Source: Euonymus europaeus (Eukaryota > Streptophyta > Magnoliopsida > Celastrales > Celastraceae). Taken from it: a stretch of 64,000 nt of DNA. A program made the position numbers and the translations under genes. This document shows positions 47,540 to 63,886 of the stretch, in pieces; within the stretch, counting starts at the first letter, position 1, and the number at the start of each line of letters is the position of its first letter. The notes below the pieces were generated by a model. That model saw nothing but the letters and a program-made list of their open reading frames with translations. It was not told where the DNA came from and searched no databases. The stretch lies in contig OY756957.1 of assembly GCA_963580455.1 (NCBI GenBank), positions 25,264,501-25,328,500 of the forward strand. Reading direction: 5' to 3'.

Positions 47540-48930
47540 TGATTGGGATTGTGCGATACACACATATACTCTCTCTCTCACACACATACACACTCTGTCT
47601 CACATTCTCACATACTCTCTCTCTCATACATATCGTTTCTCTCTCTCACACATCAACTCTCTCTCCACTTTAACGGCATCTTCGCCGTTCGACCAACATT
47701 CGGGCCGCTGCTAGTCTCAAAAGAATCGCCACCTCCAGTAGACCAAAGCTCAGTCAAAGATCGGCCCTTAAAACCATTGTAGCGGCTGGAAAATCATCAA
47801 GAACAAAGATGTCATCTCCCACTTCAATCGCCAGATCTGGTTGTTTCCGGCAACGTTTCAACAATCCAACACCACATACGTGTTCTCGGAATAGAGGAGT
47901 ACCAGATCCATCAAAGTTTTGGCCAAAACACCATCGAGAAATTTTTGACCCGATTATGCTTTCATTTTTGTATTTCTTCGTTATTTTTTCATTTTCATTC
48001 TTCATTTTTATTCCACTGGTATTCAAACTTCTGTCAAATGGAGGTTTTCATATGTATTGGTTCAAAGAAATGTATTGATTTGAGACAAATGGGTTAATGT
48101 ATGTTTATTTGAATGTGTTGTGTATTATTCCGTTGTAATCCTAAAATATGTATTGATTTGAGACAACTGGGTTCATGGTGTACGTTTATTTCATTGTGTT
48201 GTGTATTATTCCATTATAATTCAAAATTTATTTCTATCCATAATTCATTGTAATCCAAAATTCATTTCAAAATAATGGAATAAATAACGTCAGACATCAT
48301 AATTTTATAAAACACAATGAATTCCATTGTTTTTATTGTGGGTATGTTGATATGTTATTTCATTGCATGTATGTTATTTCATTGTGGGTATGTTATTCCA
48401 TTGTGTTTTGCATATTATTCCATTTTGTTTTATATGTTATTCCATTGCGTGTATACTATTTCATTGTGGGTATGTCATTCCATTGTGTTTTGTGTATTAT
48501 TCAATTGTGTTTTATATGTTATTCCACTGTGTGTTATTCCCTTGTGGTATGTTATTCCATTGTGTTTTACGTATTATTCTATTGTATTTTACGTATTATT
48601 TCATTGTGTGTATGTTATTTCATTGTGGGTATGTTATTTCATTGTATTTTGCATACTATTTCATTGTATTTTTATATGTTATTCCATTGCATGTGTCTCA
48701 TTCCCTTGTTTATATTTTATTCCAGTGTTTTATGTGTTATTTCATAGTCAATCTCATTGTAGTAAAACAATGGAATAACGCTTGAGCCGATAAAACATAT
48801 CGACAATGGATCTTGTTAGAAAGAGTTTCGCACACTGATTCCGAATATATAATTTTTTCGGAAATCTAACATGTATTTTAGGAGATAAATCATTTTGAAA
48901 TTCTACTTTTTTGAAAAAAATGAAAGTTCA
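47540..48930. mobile_element. Probable non-autonomous element with CT-rich leader and minisatellite
   Basis: A CT/CA-rich leader (47568-47662), a GC-richer non-coding stretch (47680-47950), a minisatellite (48310-48780) and a 130-bp block (48787-48920) related to 40607-40740 follow in order. I could not define TIRs or a TSD; grouping rests on the shared layout with 5011-6187. Confidence 0.4.
48310..48780. repeat. Minisatellite, unit about 20-30 bp (TTATTCCATTGTGTTTTATA)
   Basis: About twenty diverged units alternating TTATTCCATTGTG with TTTTATGT or GGTATGT. All three forward frames stay open, giving hydrophobic low-complexity translations that are an artefact of the repeat. Confidence 0.9.
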
Positions 48931-49201
48931 GGTGAGAGAATATTGCTTTAGTTGTCACACCTCTCCCGAAATTCAAATTTTTCTAGGTCAATATGTATAT
49001 GTGTCTCATAGATTCAAATTTGTCAAATCATCTTGTCTCATCTGCATGCCACATATGAAATGAGATACCATGAGACCTTTAGCCATGGGATGTATATCAT
49101 TTTCCTTGATTCTAATCTCATCAGGCGGTCGATCAAATAGTTGATGTACACGTTGACTATAAAGTTGTTGTTTTTTTTGATTCATTGGACTAACATTTGA
49201 T

Positions 49202-49700
49202 GGGTTGATACAACATGAAATCACCGAAAGATTGATCATGTTCCATTTTCATCACCCAATGTTCAAATGTTCCAAGTTAATTACCATATTTTTCGTTTTT
49301 GTTTCATTTGGATCACCCGGGTAGATTTGCCCAAAATCGGACAGTCAAACTGTCAATGTGACCGTTTCACTGTTAGGTAGTTTTTCCACATGACATTTTA
49401 TTTCCACGTGGAAATATGTATTTTTTAAAAAAAATAAATAAATAATAGTTGGACAAATCATATCGCTCCACATGGAGTTATCGTTAAATAAGACCTGATC
49501 ACATTTATTTCAAAATAATCACTGAAGGATAATATTTGCATTTGGATTCACTATGAACATGTTAGGTAGGAGATGAAGCCATTTTGTCTTAGAACTTCTA
49601 ATGATGTAACAAAAACGAAATTATGGTGATTAACTTGGAACATTGGATGATGAAAATGGAACATGACTAATCTTTAGGTGATGTCATCTTGTATTAACCT
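49202..49700. mobile_element. Short Mutator-like MITE, TSD AACATTTGRT
   Basis: The left end GGGTTGATACAACATGAAAT at 49202 matches the right end read inward, AGGTTAATACAAGATGACAT. The TIRs continue about 90 bp with GATCATGTTCCATTTTCATCA and TTCCAAGTTAA-TACCAT. Flanking 10-mers AACATTTGAT (49192-49201) and AACATTTGGT (49701-49710) differ by one base. The TIR resembles that of 6446-7939. Non-coding, 499 bp. Confidence 0.85.
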
Positions 49701-49710
49701 AACATTTGGT

Positions 49711-50130
49711 TTGGTTTTTTGACAATTTTAAACTTTTTTAAAAATAGACTTGGACCGATGGGATCATAAGACCGACCTTTGGTTAAGCTTTTCTCTTCCA
49801 CGGATCAAGATTCGAGTGATGAGAATCCCTACCTCCACCACTTGATTTTACCATATGAGAGGAAGGTAAAATCACATCTGAAGTGAATGAAAACATTCAT
49901 TCATCATAGCTATCTTTTGAAGTGGGTGATTTTTCTTCTTGTTTGTCACCTCCATTAGAAAATGGGAATTGTCTGAAATAACTTATCATTAATGCTCTTA
50001 CTCTCCCAAAATTCATTTCCCCAAATCTCGACATCGTATCTACCAGACTAGACAAATTCATGTTCAAAAAGCCAACAACGAAAACAAGACCAGCTGAATG
50101 CGAGTTAAATTACAAGGAGATGGGCAAGCC
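49711..50130. other. Spacer, no gene recognised
   Basis: AT-rich sequence between the MITE and the decayed LTR element; nothing supported. Confidence 0.3.
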
Positions 50131-50139
50131 TATATATGA

Positions 50140-51480
50140 GTAAGGGGCCTTCTCTTCAACTCTTGCCAGCTGCTCCAATCAACATGGACTTCGGTGCTCA
50201 TTTTTCGATCCATTTTTGTTTCGAGCCCTTCACCTTCATTATTTTCTTTGTACTCACCGCACACCGTCCTAGAAGTTTCTATCTTTTGCACTCACAATAC
50301 ACCCATAACCATAAATCATAGAAACATGTTTCCAAAAAATAATGAATTTTTTTCTTGCAAAAGAACTCGTCCAACTTTTTAATCAAATTCCTAACAAACT
50401 CTACATTGGTCAAAAAATTCCTTAGTTTTTGCCATACCACCGTTTTTATCGACAGTCATACTTCATCATAAAGAGTATACCAACTCATAATTCATCATTC
50501 CAAGATTTTCATTTGGCTTATGTGTCCATGTTGAAAAATAATCTGCTAAAAATTATGATGCAACCCCCACGCTTGACTTTTTCCTTGGAGTTCCTCAATG
50601 CTTGACATACCTTTCCACCACACACCTTGTCAAGTCAATGCCTGTGTGCAAACTTGTGGATCTACTATCCGTAACACATCCTCTTTCATGATACTAGCGG
50701 TATCTCATGAGGATGTTCATGCCTTTTAGAGGACATCACATGCGTCTTCTTCCAACAACGCATTGTTAACTTCGTCTTTCGTTAAATAAGAAATTGATTT
50801 TCTCCTTCAGCGTCTTGTGTAACCCAGATTGAATCAGCACATCCATGACTTATACTTGCCATAAGCCCAAAATTGATTCTTTCATCAAACTTCTAGATGT
50901 CAGATTTTGACATTGCTTCAAACAACCTACCTATAATACCAATTGTTGGAAAAACTACTAGACTTTTGTTGCAGAAATTCATACGACAATAGAGAAAATT
51001 GAAAGTGCAACAATCACAACACAAGAATTTGACGTGAAAAACTCTAAATCTGGAGAAAAACCACGGGTGTTATCAAAAGACAACCAAGAGAAAACCAAAA
51101 GAAAATTTTCACTATGTAAAAAATTTGTACAACCACATAGTTCTAATATTCCCTTACCAAGAAATCTAAGTAAACCCCAAAAATAAAACTCATTATTTCT
51201 CTTTGTGCTCACCGCTCTAGAAGTCTCTATCTTTTGCACCCACAACACACTCATAAACCCTAGTAAACTATACAAGAGTCAAGTTTTCAAGTTCTATACT
51301 TCTATTATACCTAAGAATTCATACCCAAAATGTTTTCAATTACAAATATGATACTAATTACATTCCTAATTAGTTATCAACTTGGAAACGTGTTTTCACA
51401 AAATAATGATTCTTTTTATAGCAAAAGAACTCGTTCAACTTTTTAATCAAATTTATAACATAAGATTTCAAGAGGGAACT
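50140..51480 (-). mobile_element. Decayed LTR retrotransposon remnant
   Basis: Two diverged direct repeats: 50255-50395 and 51207-51460 share CTAGAAGT-TCTATCTTTTGCA and AGCAAAAGAACTCGT-CAACTTTTTAATC. On the minus strand CCAACA near 50944 is followed by ATTGGTATTATAGG, resembling an LTR end plus a primer-binding site. The internal part has no intact frame. The remnant is consistent with two LTR pieces and a deleted interior. Confidence 0.45.
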
Positions 51481-52143
51481 CTTAATATTCATACTTTTAT
51501 TTTATTATTTATCATAAATATGTATTTACACACTAATACATCCTCCACGTCAATGTATTGTAACAATGATGGCACACAAATGTTTCATAACGACGAGTAA
51601 ACCCACCTAACATTTACCACTTGGTCAACATAACGAGTAAGTTGTTTGACTAACTGAAATACAACAACAGCTTAGCGTGAAATAATGTAACGTTTGATTT
51701 TTTTAAAACTAAATCATAACAACACCTTTCAATAGTCAAAAGTGACACTTGCTCAATTTTGAAAAGTACAAGAGTTAATCACCACTTATTCAAAAAAAAT
51801 AAAAATATATATATATATATATTTTGGTTATTAATTATTTTAAATGTGTTAGTACGAAAAAGGGCAGGAAAAAAAAACACTCTTCACGACAAACTATAAA
51901 CAACAGCAATTTGACAGAAAGTCCAAGTTTTGGCGGGACATCATTTTATAAATCAATAAAAGGTGGAATGTACAACGAAGCAGCAAATGAAGCATCGACG
52001 AGACCGAGTTTTTGTCTCAGGATTCACAAAAATGTAGATTTCATAGGGATTGAAACTGTGATTTCAAGACAACAACGTCGTACGCAGGAAATTAACAAAT
52101 CTACATATATGCAGTTGCAGGTCCCATCGATCTTTCACATTAT
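51481..52143. other. Spacer downstream of the receptor kinase gene
   Basis: AT-rich, with the kinase gene's 3' UTR near its right end. No other gene recognised. Confidence 0.3.
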
Positions 52144-56600
<4,457 letters not shown>

Positions 56601-57871
56601 CTTCCTTTCTGCTCCAAAACAAGCTCTCTGAGTCACTGAGAAGGATTCTCTTCTCTCCTTGTGCACTTGCAGTCAAAATGTAGAGTGACTCGGTTGGTAT
56701 GATAAATGGTGAGCAGACTAGGGATGCAAGGGTGATGATGGTGTTAGTGTGTGCACTACACTATGATTAAATTAATAATTATTTGAAGAACCTAAAGAGG
56801 TATTGGGTTAGTTGTTTGTTCTAAAAATGCTTTTCAAAAATAGTGGTTTTTCAGTTTTTCTGGTCCTTCCAAATATAATTATCAATAATAAAATTAAAAA
56901 ATAATTTTCATGGAAATTTTTTGTGTTTTGGAACAAAGAAAGTTGTGCACGCCGTTGTCCAATGAAATTCAAACTTTAAACTTCTTTGTGTAAACACTCG
57001 CAGAGGTAGGGTTTAATGTCATACTCGCTACCACGAATGCGACACGTCAGCAGTTTTGGAGATTATAGAAGAGGCAGCAGCCAGCAGGTGTTGGAGAGGG
57101 AGGATATTGCATGCACTGTTGGTCTGACCGTCTGAGTCTGACTTTACATTCATTGAACCCTGAAACTTGTCAGAGCTCAGCCAAAAGACTGTAATCCAGT
57201 TTTTTGTTTTCAAGAAATTAGTTGTTGGTTTTGGCAAAACTAGTATAAAATAGAATTAAAAATATTTGAATATTCGTCTCCAATAATAATCGTAAAGTTT
57301 AGGTACTGATTGGCAAACAATTTTGAATCTAACATATAATTTGATATGTATACTGCTATTTTAAAAAAAATTATGTAAAAAATGATATTTCCTATATGAG
57401 AACCGCTGAATACACTCATTTGTTATTCACAATTATTATTTATCTTTTAATTATTTTACATAAAAGATAAAAATAAATAATTATTATAGTTGTATATATA
57501 AATTTTGAAAATTATAGAATTTATTTGAAAAAATGTAGAAATAGTTGTAGAGATAATGAGTCATGAAAGGAGAGTGACATACAAGCATATAATTGATAGT
57601 GTAGAGTTTGCAGAGAATTTGATGGACCATAGAAATGTATGAAGTAAAATAAATGAGTGTATTTAAATATATTTCCAAACTGTTGTAGTGCCAATTAAAG
57701 GCTTCAAAATGGCCTACTTCAGTGGATTTGGCACTTGTTTGGGCCTTGGTATTTCTTTTGGGCTATCAAGACCCATTGGAGCAGATCGCTTTGCCTTTCT
57801 ACGTCGATATATCCTACGACTTCTCAGAATAGTTATGGAGAGCATGGCATTCAAATTTACGTGGGGTGTAT
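56601..57871. other. Promoter side of the receptor kinase and AT-rich spacer
   Basis: The region just above 56600 should hold the kinase promoter and leader. The rest is AT-rich; no other gene recognised. Confidence 0.3.
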
Positions 57872-58407
57872 TAGGGTTGTACATTGGGCCGGGTCCCAGG
57901 TTATCGATCCAGGTTTGACCCGACGAGATAATTTGTCAAGTTCATATTTTTGTGAGATTGGCTATTTTCCCTTTGTGGAGAATAAGGGCCTTGAGTTCAT
58001 GCTCATGGCCCATGTTTTATATCAATCAAACAAAGCTCATTCTCTTGCCTCACATCATATTCTCTCCAACCAAACGTGGCGCAAAGGGTTGGAAAGAAAT
58101 TTAATATGGGTTTCAATGTTTGAGCATCCTACATTGTAAATACACATTGAGACACAAGAAAAATGGCTTTAAATTAACAAAGAAGGCCCAGGGACATCAA
58201 TAGTTTAAGTTACAGTATTTTACAAATCGGGTCATCAAGTGACCCGAAAATGTCTAATAGTAAAACCCAATGTCCGACCCGATAGCACCGGGTTCGGGCC
58301 GAGTATGGCCCGGTCATTATCGGATCGACTCGGGCAGGCCCGATCATGATCGGGTCGGTCCAGATTTTCGGGTTGGTCCTGGTTTAGGGGACCCGTGTAC
58401 AGCCCTA
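57872..58407. mobile_element. hAT-type MITE, 8-bp TSD GGGTGTAT
   Basis: The left end TAGGGTTGTACATTGGG and the right end read inward TAGGGCTGTACACGGG are TIRs. Perfect 8-bp duplications GGGTGTAT lie at 57864-57871 and 58408-58415. The right half is rich in CCCGA/TCGGG motifs, common in hAT MITEs with TAGGGCTG ends. Confidence 0.88.
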
Positions 58408-58631
58408 GGGTGTATATTGGTCAAAACCTCATGGTTCCTTGTCAATTTAAGGGAAAAAAATAGACAAAACTGTGTCAACTGTCAAGTGTGACATTAAGTT
58501 ACTTAATATCTGAACATATTTGTTCAATATTGTGTTTTATCATCTTCAATTCAGAAAAAGCATTAGATATTCCTGTATCACATCGATTATATTCTTGTTC
58601 TAGGATTTTCAATTTTGCCTTGTTTGCATCA

Positions 58632-60891
58632 CTAAACCAGAGTTTTCTCAGATTGCAAATCTTCCATGCCAACTTCAAAGGCATGAGTGTCACTACTTCC
58701 TTTGTACTTGTACTTATTTGCACAAACTATAAAGAATCCGAAATTCAGAACTCCTAATGCAGCAACCAAATAGTAGAAGTAGTCCAATCTCCCCTTATTA
58801 AGATCCTCCGGCAACCAATCCCCGGTCGGTGCATCTTTCGTTAGACGGTGAACGATTGTTATCAGTAGGCCATTCAGATAACTGGCCGCTGCAGCGCCAA
58901 CGAATGTAAGCGATCCACCGATGCTTCTCATGTTCTCTGGGAACTGCTTGTAGTAAAATTCAATTTTGGCGATTATTGTAAATGCCTCGGATATTCCTGC
59001 CAGTGTCAACTGAGGAACTAACCACAATCCCGACAACGAAGAAATGGCACCTCTTCCTTGTTCTACTGCTGCCGGATTAGAAATCGCTAAACTTCTTCTT
59101 CTACTCTCAACTATTGCAGAAATGAGAGTGGCAATTATGACAATAACCATACCAGTACCCATCCTTTGGAGCAATGTTATGCCTCCTTCTTTCTTTGTCA
59201 ATCGTTCAAGAAAGGGAACGATGATTCGGTCGTAGATAGGGATCCAGATTGTTAAAGCAAGCATGGTGAAGATATAATAAGATGCAGCAGGGATCTTGAA
59301 ATTGGTATTGCCGAGGCGTCTATCGGATTGAAGTGCTTGGAAAACTGCATAGGTTTGCTGCTGGATAATTGCAACAGAAAACATCAAAGCTGCAGCCCAT
59401 ATGGGAATCACTCTCACCAGGCACTTCACTTGTTCAATTTGTTGCATGCTACATAGACTCCATGGAGTTGCTGATGATCCATCCAGTTCGATTTTGTCTT
59501 CCGGGGTCATGATTGCAGCTTTTCCAAGGAATCTGAGACTCATCATTGATATGATCAGACTATATATTTTTCTGAACATAATGTCAATTTGCACGTGTAA
59601 TGTGTGGATGTAGAACCCGAGCTTTCTTATCTTGACATTCAGTTTAGCTAAGGTTTGTGCGCTTTAAACCCTTCTCGAGCCTGCACATTTTTACCCTATC
59701 TAGTCACAACTCAGTCTCTTAAACTAAAGAGGTTATGAGTTCGAGCAAGAAAAACGAGATTATTTCTTCAAATAAAAACATAAGGAGAGTCCAAAGCACA
59801 TAATACCTCAGCTACACTGAAATGTCAGGATAAGTAGGAAAGTCTGGTTTCTGCATACACATAATGTTACCTGAACTGTTCGGTGTACGGTAGCTTGCTG
59901 TTTATAGAATTAATTGGAATATAGTTGTAGAGCGATTGCCACGGTTGGTCTGGTAACCCTAGCCTCCTCTTCTTGACTGCAGCTACTATGACTTGAACTG
60001 CACCTGTCAATGGACTACCTTCTGGTTTTATTTTCACATATAGTTTAGAACCCATAAAGAAGAGTAGACATGACAACAACATCATAAATGCAGGAATTGC
60101 TAGCCCCCAAGCCCAGCTCACATCGGATTGAACATACACGATGAATGTCAACGACACCATCATCGCAAACGTGAAAGTGAAGTAATACCAATTGAAGAAG
60201 CTACTGATACCCCTCTTCCCTGACTCCGTATTAGGATTGAATTGGTCCGCCCCGAACGCTAAATTACAAGGTCTAATGCCACCAGCTCCCACAACAAGCA
60301 TTCCTAGTCCGCTTATCAGAAATGTCATTTGCCATGGCGTCGCCCCAGAACACTTGCCTGCATCTTTATTACCACAATGAGGAGGATGAAGAATTGGAAT
60401 TGCTGCTGTTAGTGTCATCATAAGCATACCCTGCAACAACAACAAAAAAAAATCAGACATCAGTGCTCAAACAAATTGATGTTTGAATTAGTATCACTAC
60501 TAGCATCTGTGATTACCAAAAAGGATGCAATCGAAGCGAATCCTAACGTCTTGTAACGTCCAAAGTACGTGTCACAAAGGAATGCTCCAAACAGGGTAGC
60601 AAGGTTGGTAGTGCCACTGAAGATGTTGACGAGAGTTGTAGCAGTGATGCTTTTCATGTTGAAGACTATAGTAAGATAGACTAACAGGTTATTTATGGTG
60701 CCAGTAGTCCCTAACTTTTCAAAAGTTTCATTTCCTGCATCATATTCAGAAAGTGTAAGCCCAATATTAAACAAACAACAAAAATAAACTAGTTGTCTAT
60801 CTTTCTTTCTGATACCAATAACAAAAGGCATGACTTTAATTCCTCTGTAGATATTCTCAGGTTCATCTTCTTTGGTGGCATCCTTATCCAT
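58632..60891 (-). CDS. NRT1/PTR family transporter, NPF2 type
   Basis: Four exons: 60891-60816, 60734-60517, 60430-59871, 59532-58632; 1755 nt, 584 residues. Features: [13 protein letters not shown] followed by [20 protein letters not shown], in which ETFEK is the ExxEK proton-coupling motif in transmembrane helix 1; [36 protein letters not shown]; an intracellular loop between the two six-helix bundles; [15 protein letters not shown] and a tail ending KYKYKGSSD. These match the NPF2.9-2.14 group, which includes low-affinity nitrate and glucosinolate transporters at the plasma membrane. The exact substrate is not decidable here. It is not a close tandem copy of the NPF4 gene 15 kb away. Confidence 0.92.
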
Positions 60892-61650
60892 GGCTTCTTT
60901 CTCTGTTCTTTATTCTTAGCCCTTCAAAATATCTTGGGTTTCAGAGAACAAGTGGATTCTGTGTATGGTGGGAGAGTACATAATATAAGAAATCATCTGT
61001 CGAATTTGTTGGGATGCATCGATGATTTCTGCATGGCTACAAAAAACAAGTGGGATAGTCCAAACAGACAAGTTATGCAGTAGCAAACAAGATATCTCAC
61101 TCTCATGAGTCATGAATGGTTTGGTTGAAATGTCTTTGTTCTTCCCTTGGATCATATATATATGCCATTGAGGTTTTCTTCTGGTCGCAAGTAGAAATGT
61201 GATGTCAATGTCAAGTGTGATTTAGCCATTAACATGAGTGATTCTAGCTACCAAAAAGAATTCTAACCATGTTTTTCTTGGTTGATGTTGATGACATTCA
61301 ATGCCCTTTTGTGTGTAATTGAATTAGAGAACGTGCTTTTAGTACTCCTCGGCAGTGAGAAACTATCTAGTGGTTCTGGCAAACTGCTCTTGCCAAGTTT
61401 ACTTGTTTGGCCAATAATCGCCTCTTTGTCGTAACCATCAACCACCGTCCACCAATGTCCTTTTATTTCACCCTTATTTAAAGATGATTAATCAATTTAC
61501 TATTCTATGATAATGATAAAAGGTTAAAATGCTCGTGTACAAAACTCAAGGTGGGTGTCGATGTTCCCCATAAAGACCTTAGGCTTGTTCTCATACCATG
61601 TAGATAAATGTGGACCCTAATATTTCCTTTGCAAATCGACTTGCAAGGAA
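60892..61650. other. Upstream region of the NPF2 gene
   Basis: The NPF2 promoter should lie just above 60891; a TATATATATG tract near 61153 is a candidate TATA region. No other gene supported. Confidence 0.3.
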
Positions 61651-61661
61651 TAGGAACACCC

Positions 61662-61789
61662 CATCTAATAGACTAAAAGGTATGCATCACCACGCAAATA
61701 TGTTTCTTGCAAAATTCCAACATTGCATCTAATATACTAAAAGGTATGCATCACCACACAAATATGTTTCTTGCAAAATTACAACATTC
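61662..61789. repeat. Tandem duplication, period 64 bp
   Basis: Two copies of a unit beginning CATCTAATA-ACTAAAAGGT and containing CATCACCAC-CAAATATGTT, differing by a few bases. Confidence 0.9.
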
Positions 61790-61899
61790 CAACATTACAT
61801 GATGAGCAAGAATACACTTTTTTTGTGCCCATTGCCTGAATGTACTTAGATTTTATATACTAGAAGTTCTTGTTTAAATTTGCCATGGCTTCCTCTTTC

Positions 61900-62125
61900 T
61901 TCGAATACAAAGAAAAATTTTGAACACACACCAGTAGTACAGTGACGGAACACACCTTTTAATAGAACTTAATTCATCACAATCACATGTTACATTATAC
62001 TTCTCTGATTGGGTTTTGTGTGGTCTAAGATTCTTCTTCTCTATTCGATTGTTCAGCTGCAGTAATAATCTCACCTTAATCCTTTCAAGTTCAGAGGCAG
62101 GAATCGAACCCATAACTTCTGATAA
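61900..62125 (-). repeat. Possible SINE-like sequence
   Basis: On the minus strand TGGGTTCGATTCCTGCC (about 62095-62111) is a near-perfect pol III B box. Downstream comes TGTTCCGTCACTGTAC-ACTGG with GTGTGTGTTC, like the ends of the units at 46111-46720. No A box or TSD was confirmed. Confidence 0.4.
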
Positions 62126-62447
62126 CTAAAGATTTTTTAGGGTTTATTACCCATAATTGATAAATGAGATGGGTAATTTACTTGAGAGAGATCATTTAAT
62201 CCTCTCTATAAAAAAAACTACAGCAACCACCCAGCCAACATAAACATCACCTGCCACAAGAAAATAAGCAGAGACCAATTCGGAGCATTGTATCCAGAAT
62301 GCAGGAGTAGAAAAGAGAATGAAGATGGGAGAAGTTGACTTCAGTTGTTTTAAGGTACCTCAAAATATATGCTGTATTACACTTCTTACACTAGCAGTTA
62401 ATACAATGTTCCAGTTACGGTGCTAAATACCTCCACAAGGTTGTCTT

Positions 62448-63886
62448 TCATACTGTATATGCTTGTTGAATTGTGTCGATGTCGAGCCCCTTCAACCTCA
62501 CCACTGATTCTACATGACCCTTTAGTGTATGAAGTTCTCTCAACCTGCAATAACAAGACATCAAACGCATGAAAAGGTGGGAACATGGTAGAAATATCAG
62601 TAGCCCATAGCAATAGAAACTCAAAGTAATGATAACAAAACGAGTCATTGTCTCGTTCATCGACCATGAGTTCTATATTTTCCTTTTCCAGAGTTACTTC
62701 TGTTTAAAAGTTTTGCTCAAAGTTTGACCATTTCACGCATTTTCCCCGTTAATTGCGGCCAAATTTCTCATTTAAACCTAGATCCTATTGTTGCATGCAT
62801 CTAGCCAAAACAAGGTTAACGTACAAAACAACGCACTGATAAACTCAGACTAAAACAAGCAAAATTAAACAGTCCTAACACCTCCATTCTGAAAAGTGAT
62901 TTTCTCCTTTTTAGACAGCCATGTTTAATGAGCTTGAAATTTGCACATGCTGATTACCACATCGAAATAAATGATGGGTACAAAATGAAATCTTTTTCTA
63001 CTCTGTCGTAAAAAATATGGTCCTTGATTATCTTCAAGCAGTAATATCATTTCGCGTGATATTCTTATCCAGCACATGAAGCAAAAAAAATGACTGAACA
63101 AGCAACGATATGACCCCAAGAGAAAAACAACATGCTCTTGGTAACATTGCCTACCTTGCAATTTCAGCTCTCCTTTTGGCTTCTTCAGCCATCTGATTCA
63201 GTTCAGTGAAATGGGTTCGCTCAGTGAACATCTTGGAGTCTGGTGGTTGCAAGCCATGCAACGTTCTCTGTGCATGTGCCCATTGCAGTTCCCGTTGTTC
63301 CTTACCGAAATCCTTTTGCGTAGTAAATGCAATCTAAAAAACAAAGAAATCCAACCGAAACACCATCAACAGAAAATACCCCACGAAATAAGCACCCCAA
63401 TCAAACCACTGCTTGACATACTTACCCTTTGCTCAATAACCAGATCCCAGGCCTTCCCACTCAAAGCATAGCGTATGATGAACTTGAGAAGATCAAGTGG
63501 GATGTAAGTGATGATATTGTAAAGCCAGATCACACCAGCCCAGCCCCATCCGATGCCTTCAATTGCAGCAAAACTCCAATTTGCATACACAGCAATCAAT
63601 GTAGCAATCTGGTCACAACAGAGGAACAAGACTAGTCATTGTTTCCCTTTTATGGTAAGTAGTGAAAGTCATTATCTCACAAATGGGCATTTTGGCTCAC
63701 CAGCTGAGCAACAAAAAAAGCCGCTACAAGCAATAACCCAGGGCGCTCCACATAAGACCAGCTGCGAGATCGTGTCACAAATATAAGGGCTTGACTGATA
63801 ATGCTCACTTGCAGGTATATTGCTGAAGCAAGCTTTCGGAAGTCATCATGCGCTGCTTTCTCAAGAGTTGAGACCCCAAATGTCCG
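62448..63886 (-). CDS. Plasma-membrane H+-ATPase (P3A), C-terminal exons
   Basis: Partial gene running off the right edge. Minus-strand exons: 63886-63701, 63608-63426, 63333-63155, 62544-62448, all in phase, giving 214 residues. The first two hold the last transmembrane helices ([79 protein letters not shown]). The last two encode the cytosolic autoinhibitory R domain: [59 protein letters not shown] and the terminal AYTV, whose penultimate Thr is the phosphorylation site that recruits 14-3-3 proteins. The pump uses ATP to export protons. The residue before YTV is Ala, where many paralogues have His or Ser. Confidence 0.93.

Noticed and set aside
47754..48078. Opposing 89-90-codon frames
   Set aside because: No recognisable domain; they lie in the probable non-autonomous element and overlap each other.
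48317..48785. Three overlapping 130-150-codon frames
   Set aside because: All are translations of the CCATTGTG minisatellite; hydrophobic low-complexity peptides with no domain.
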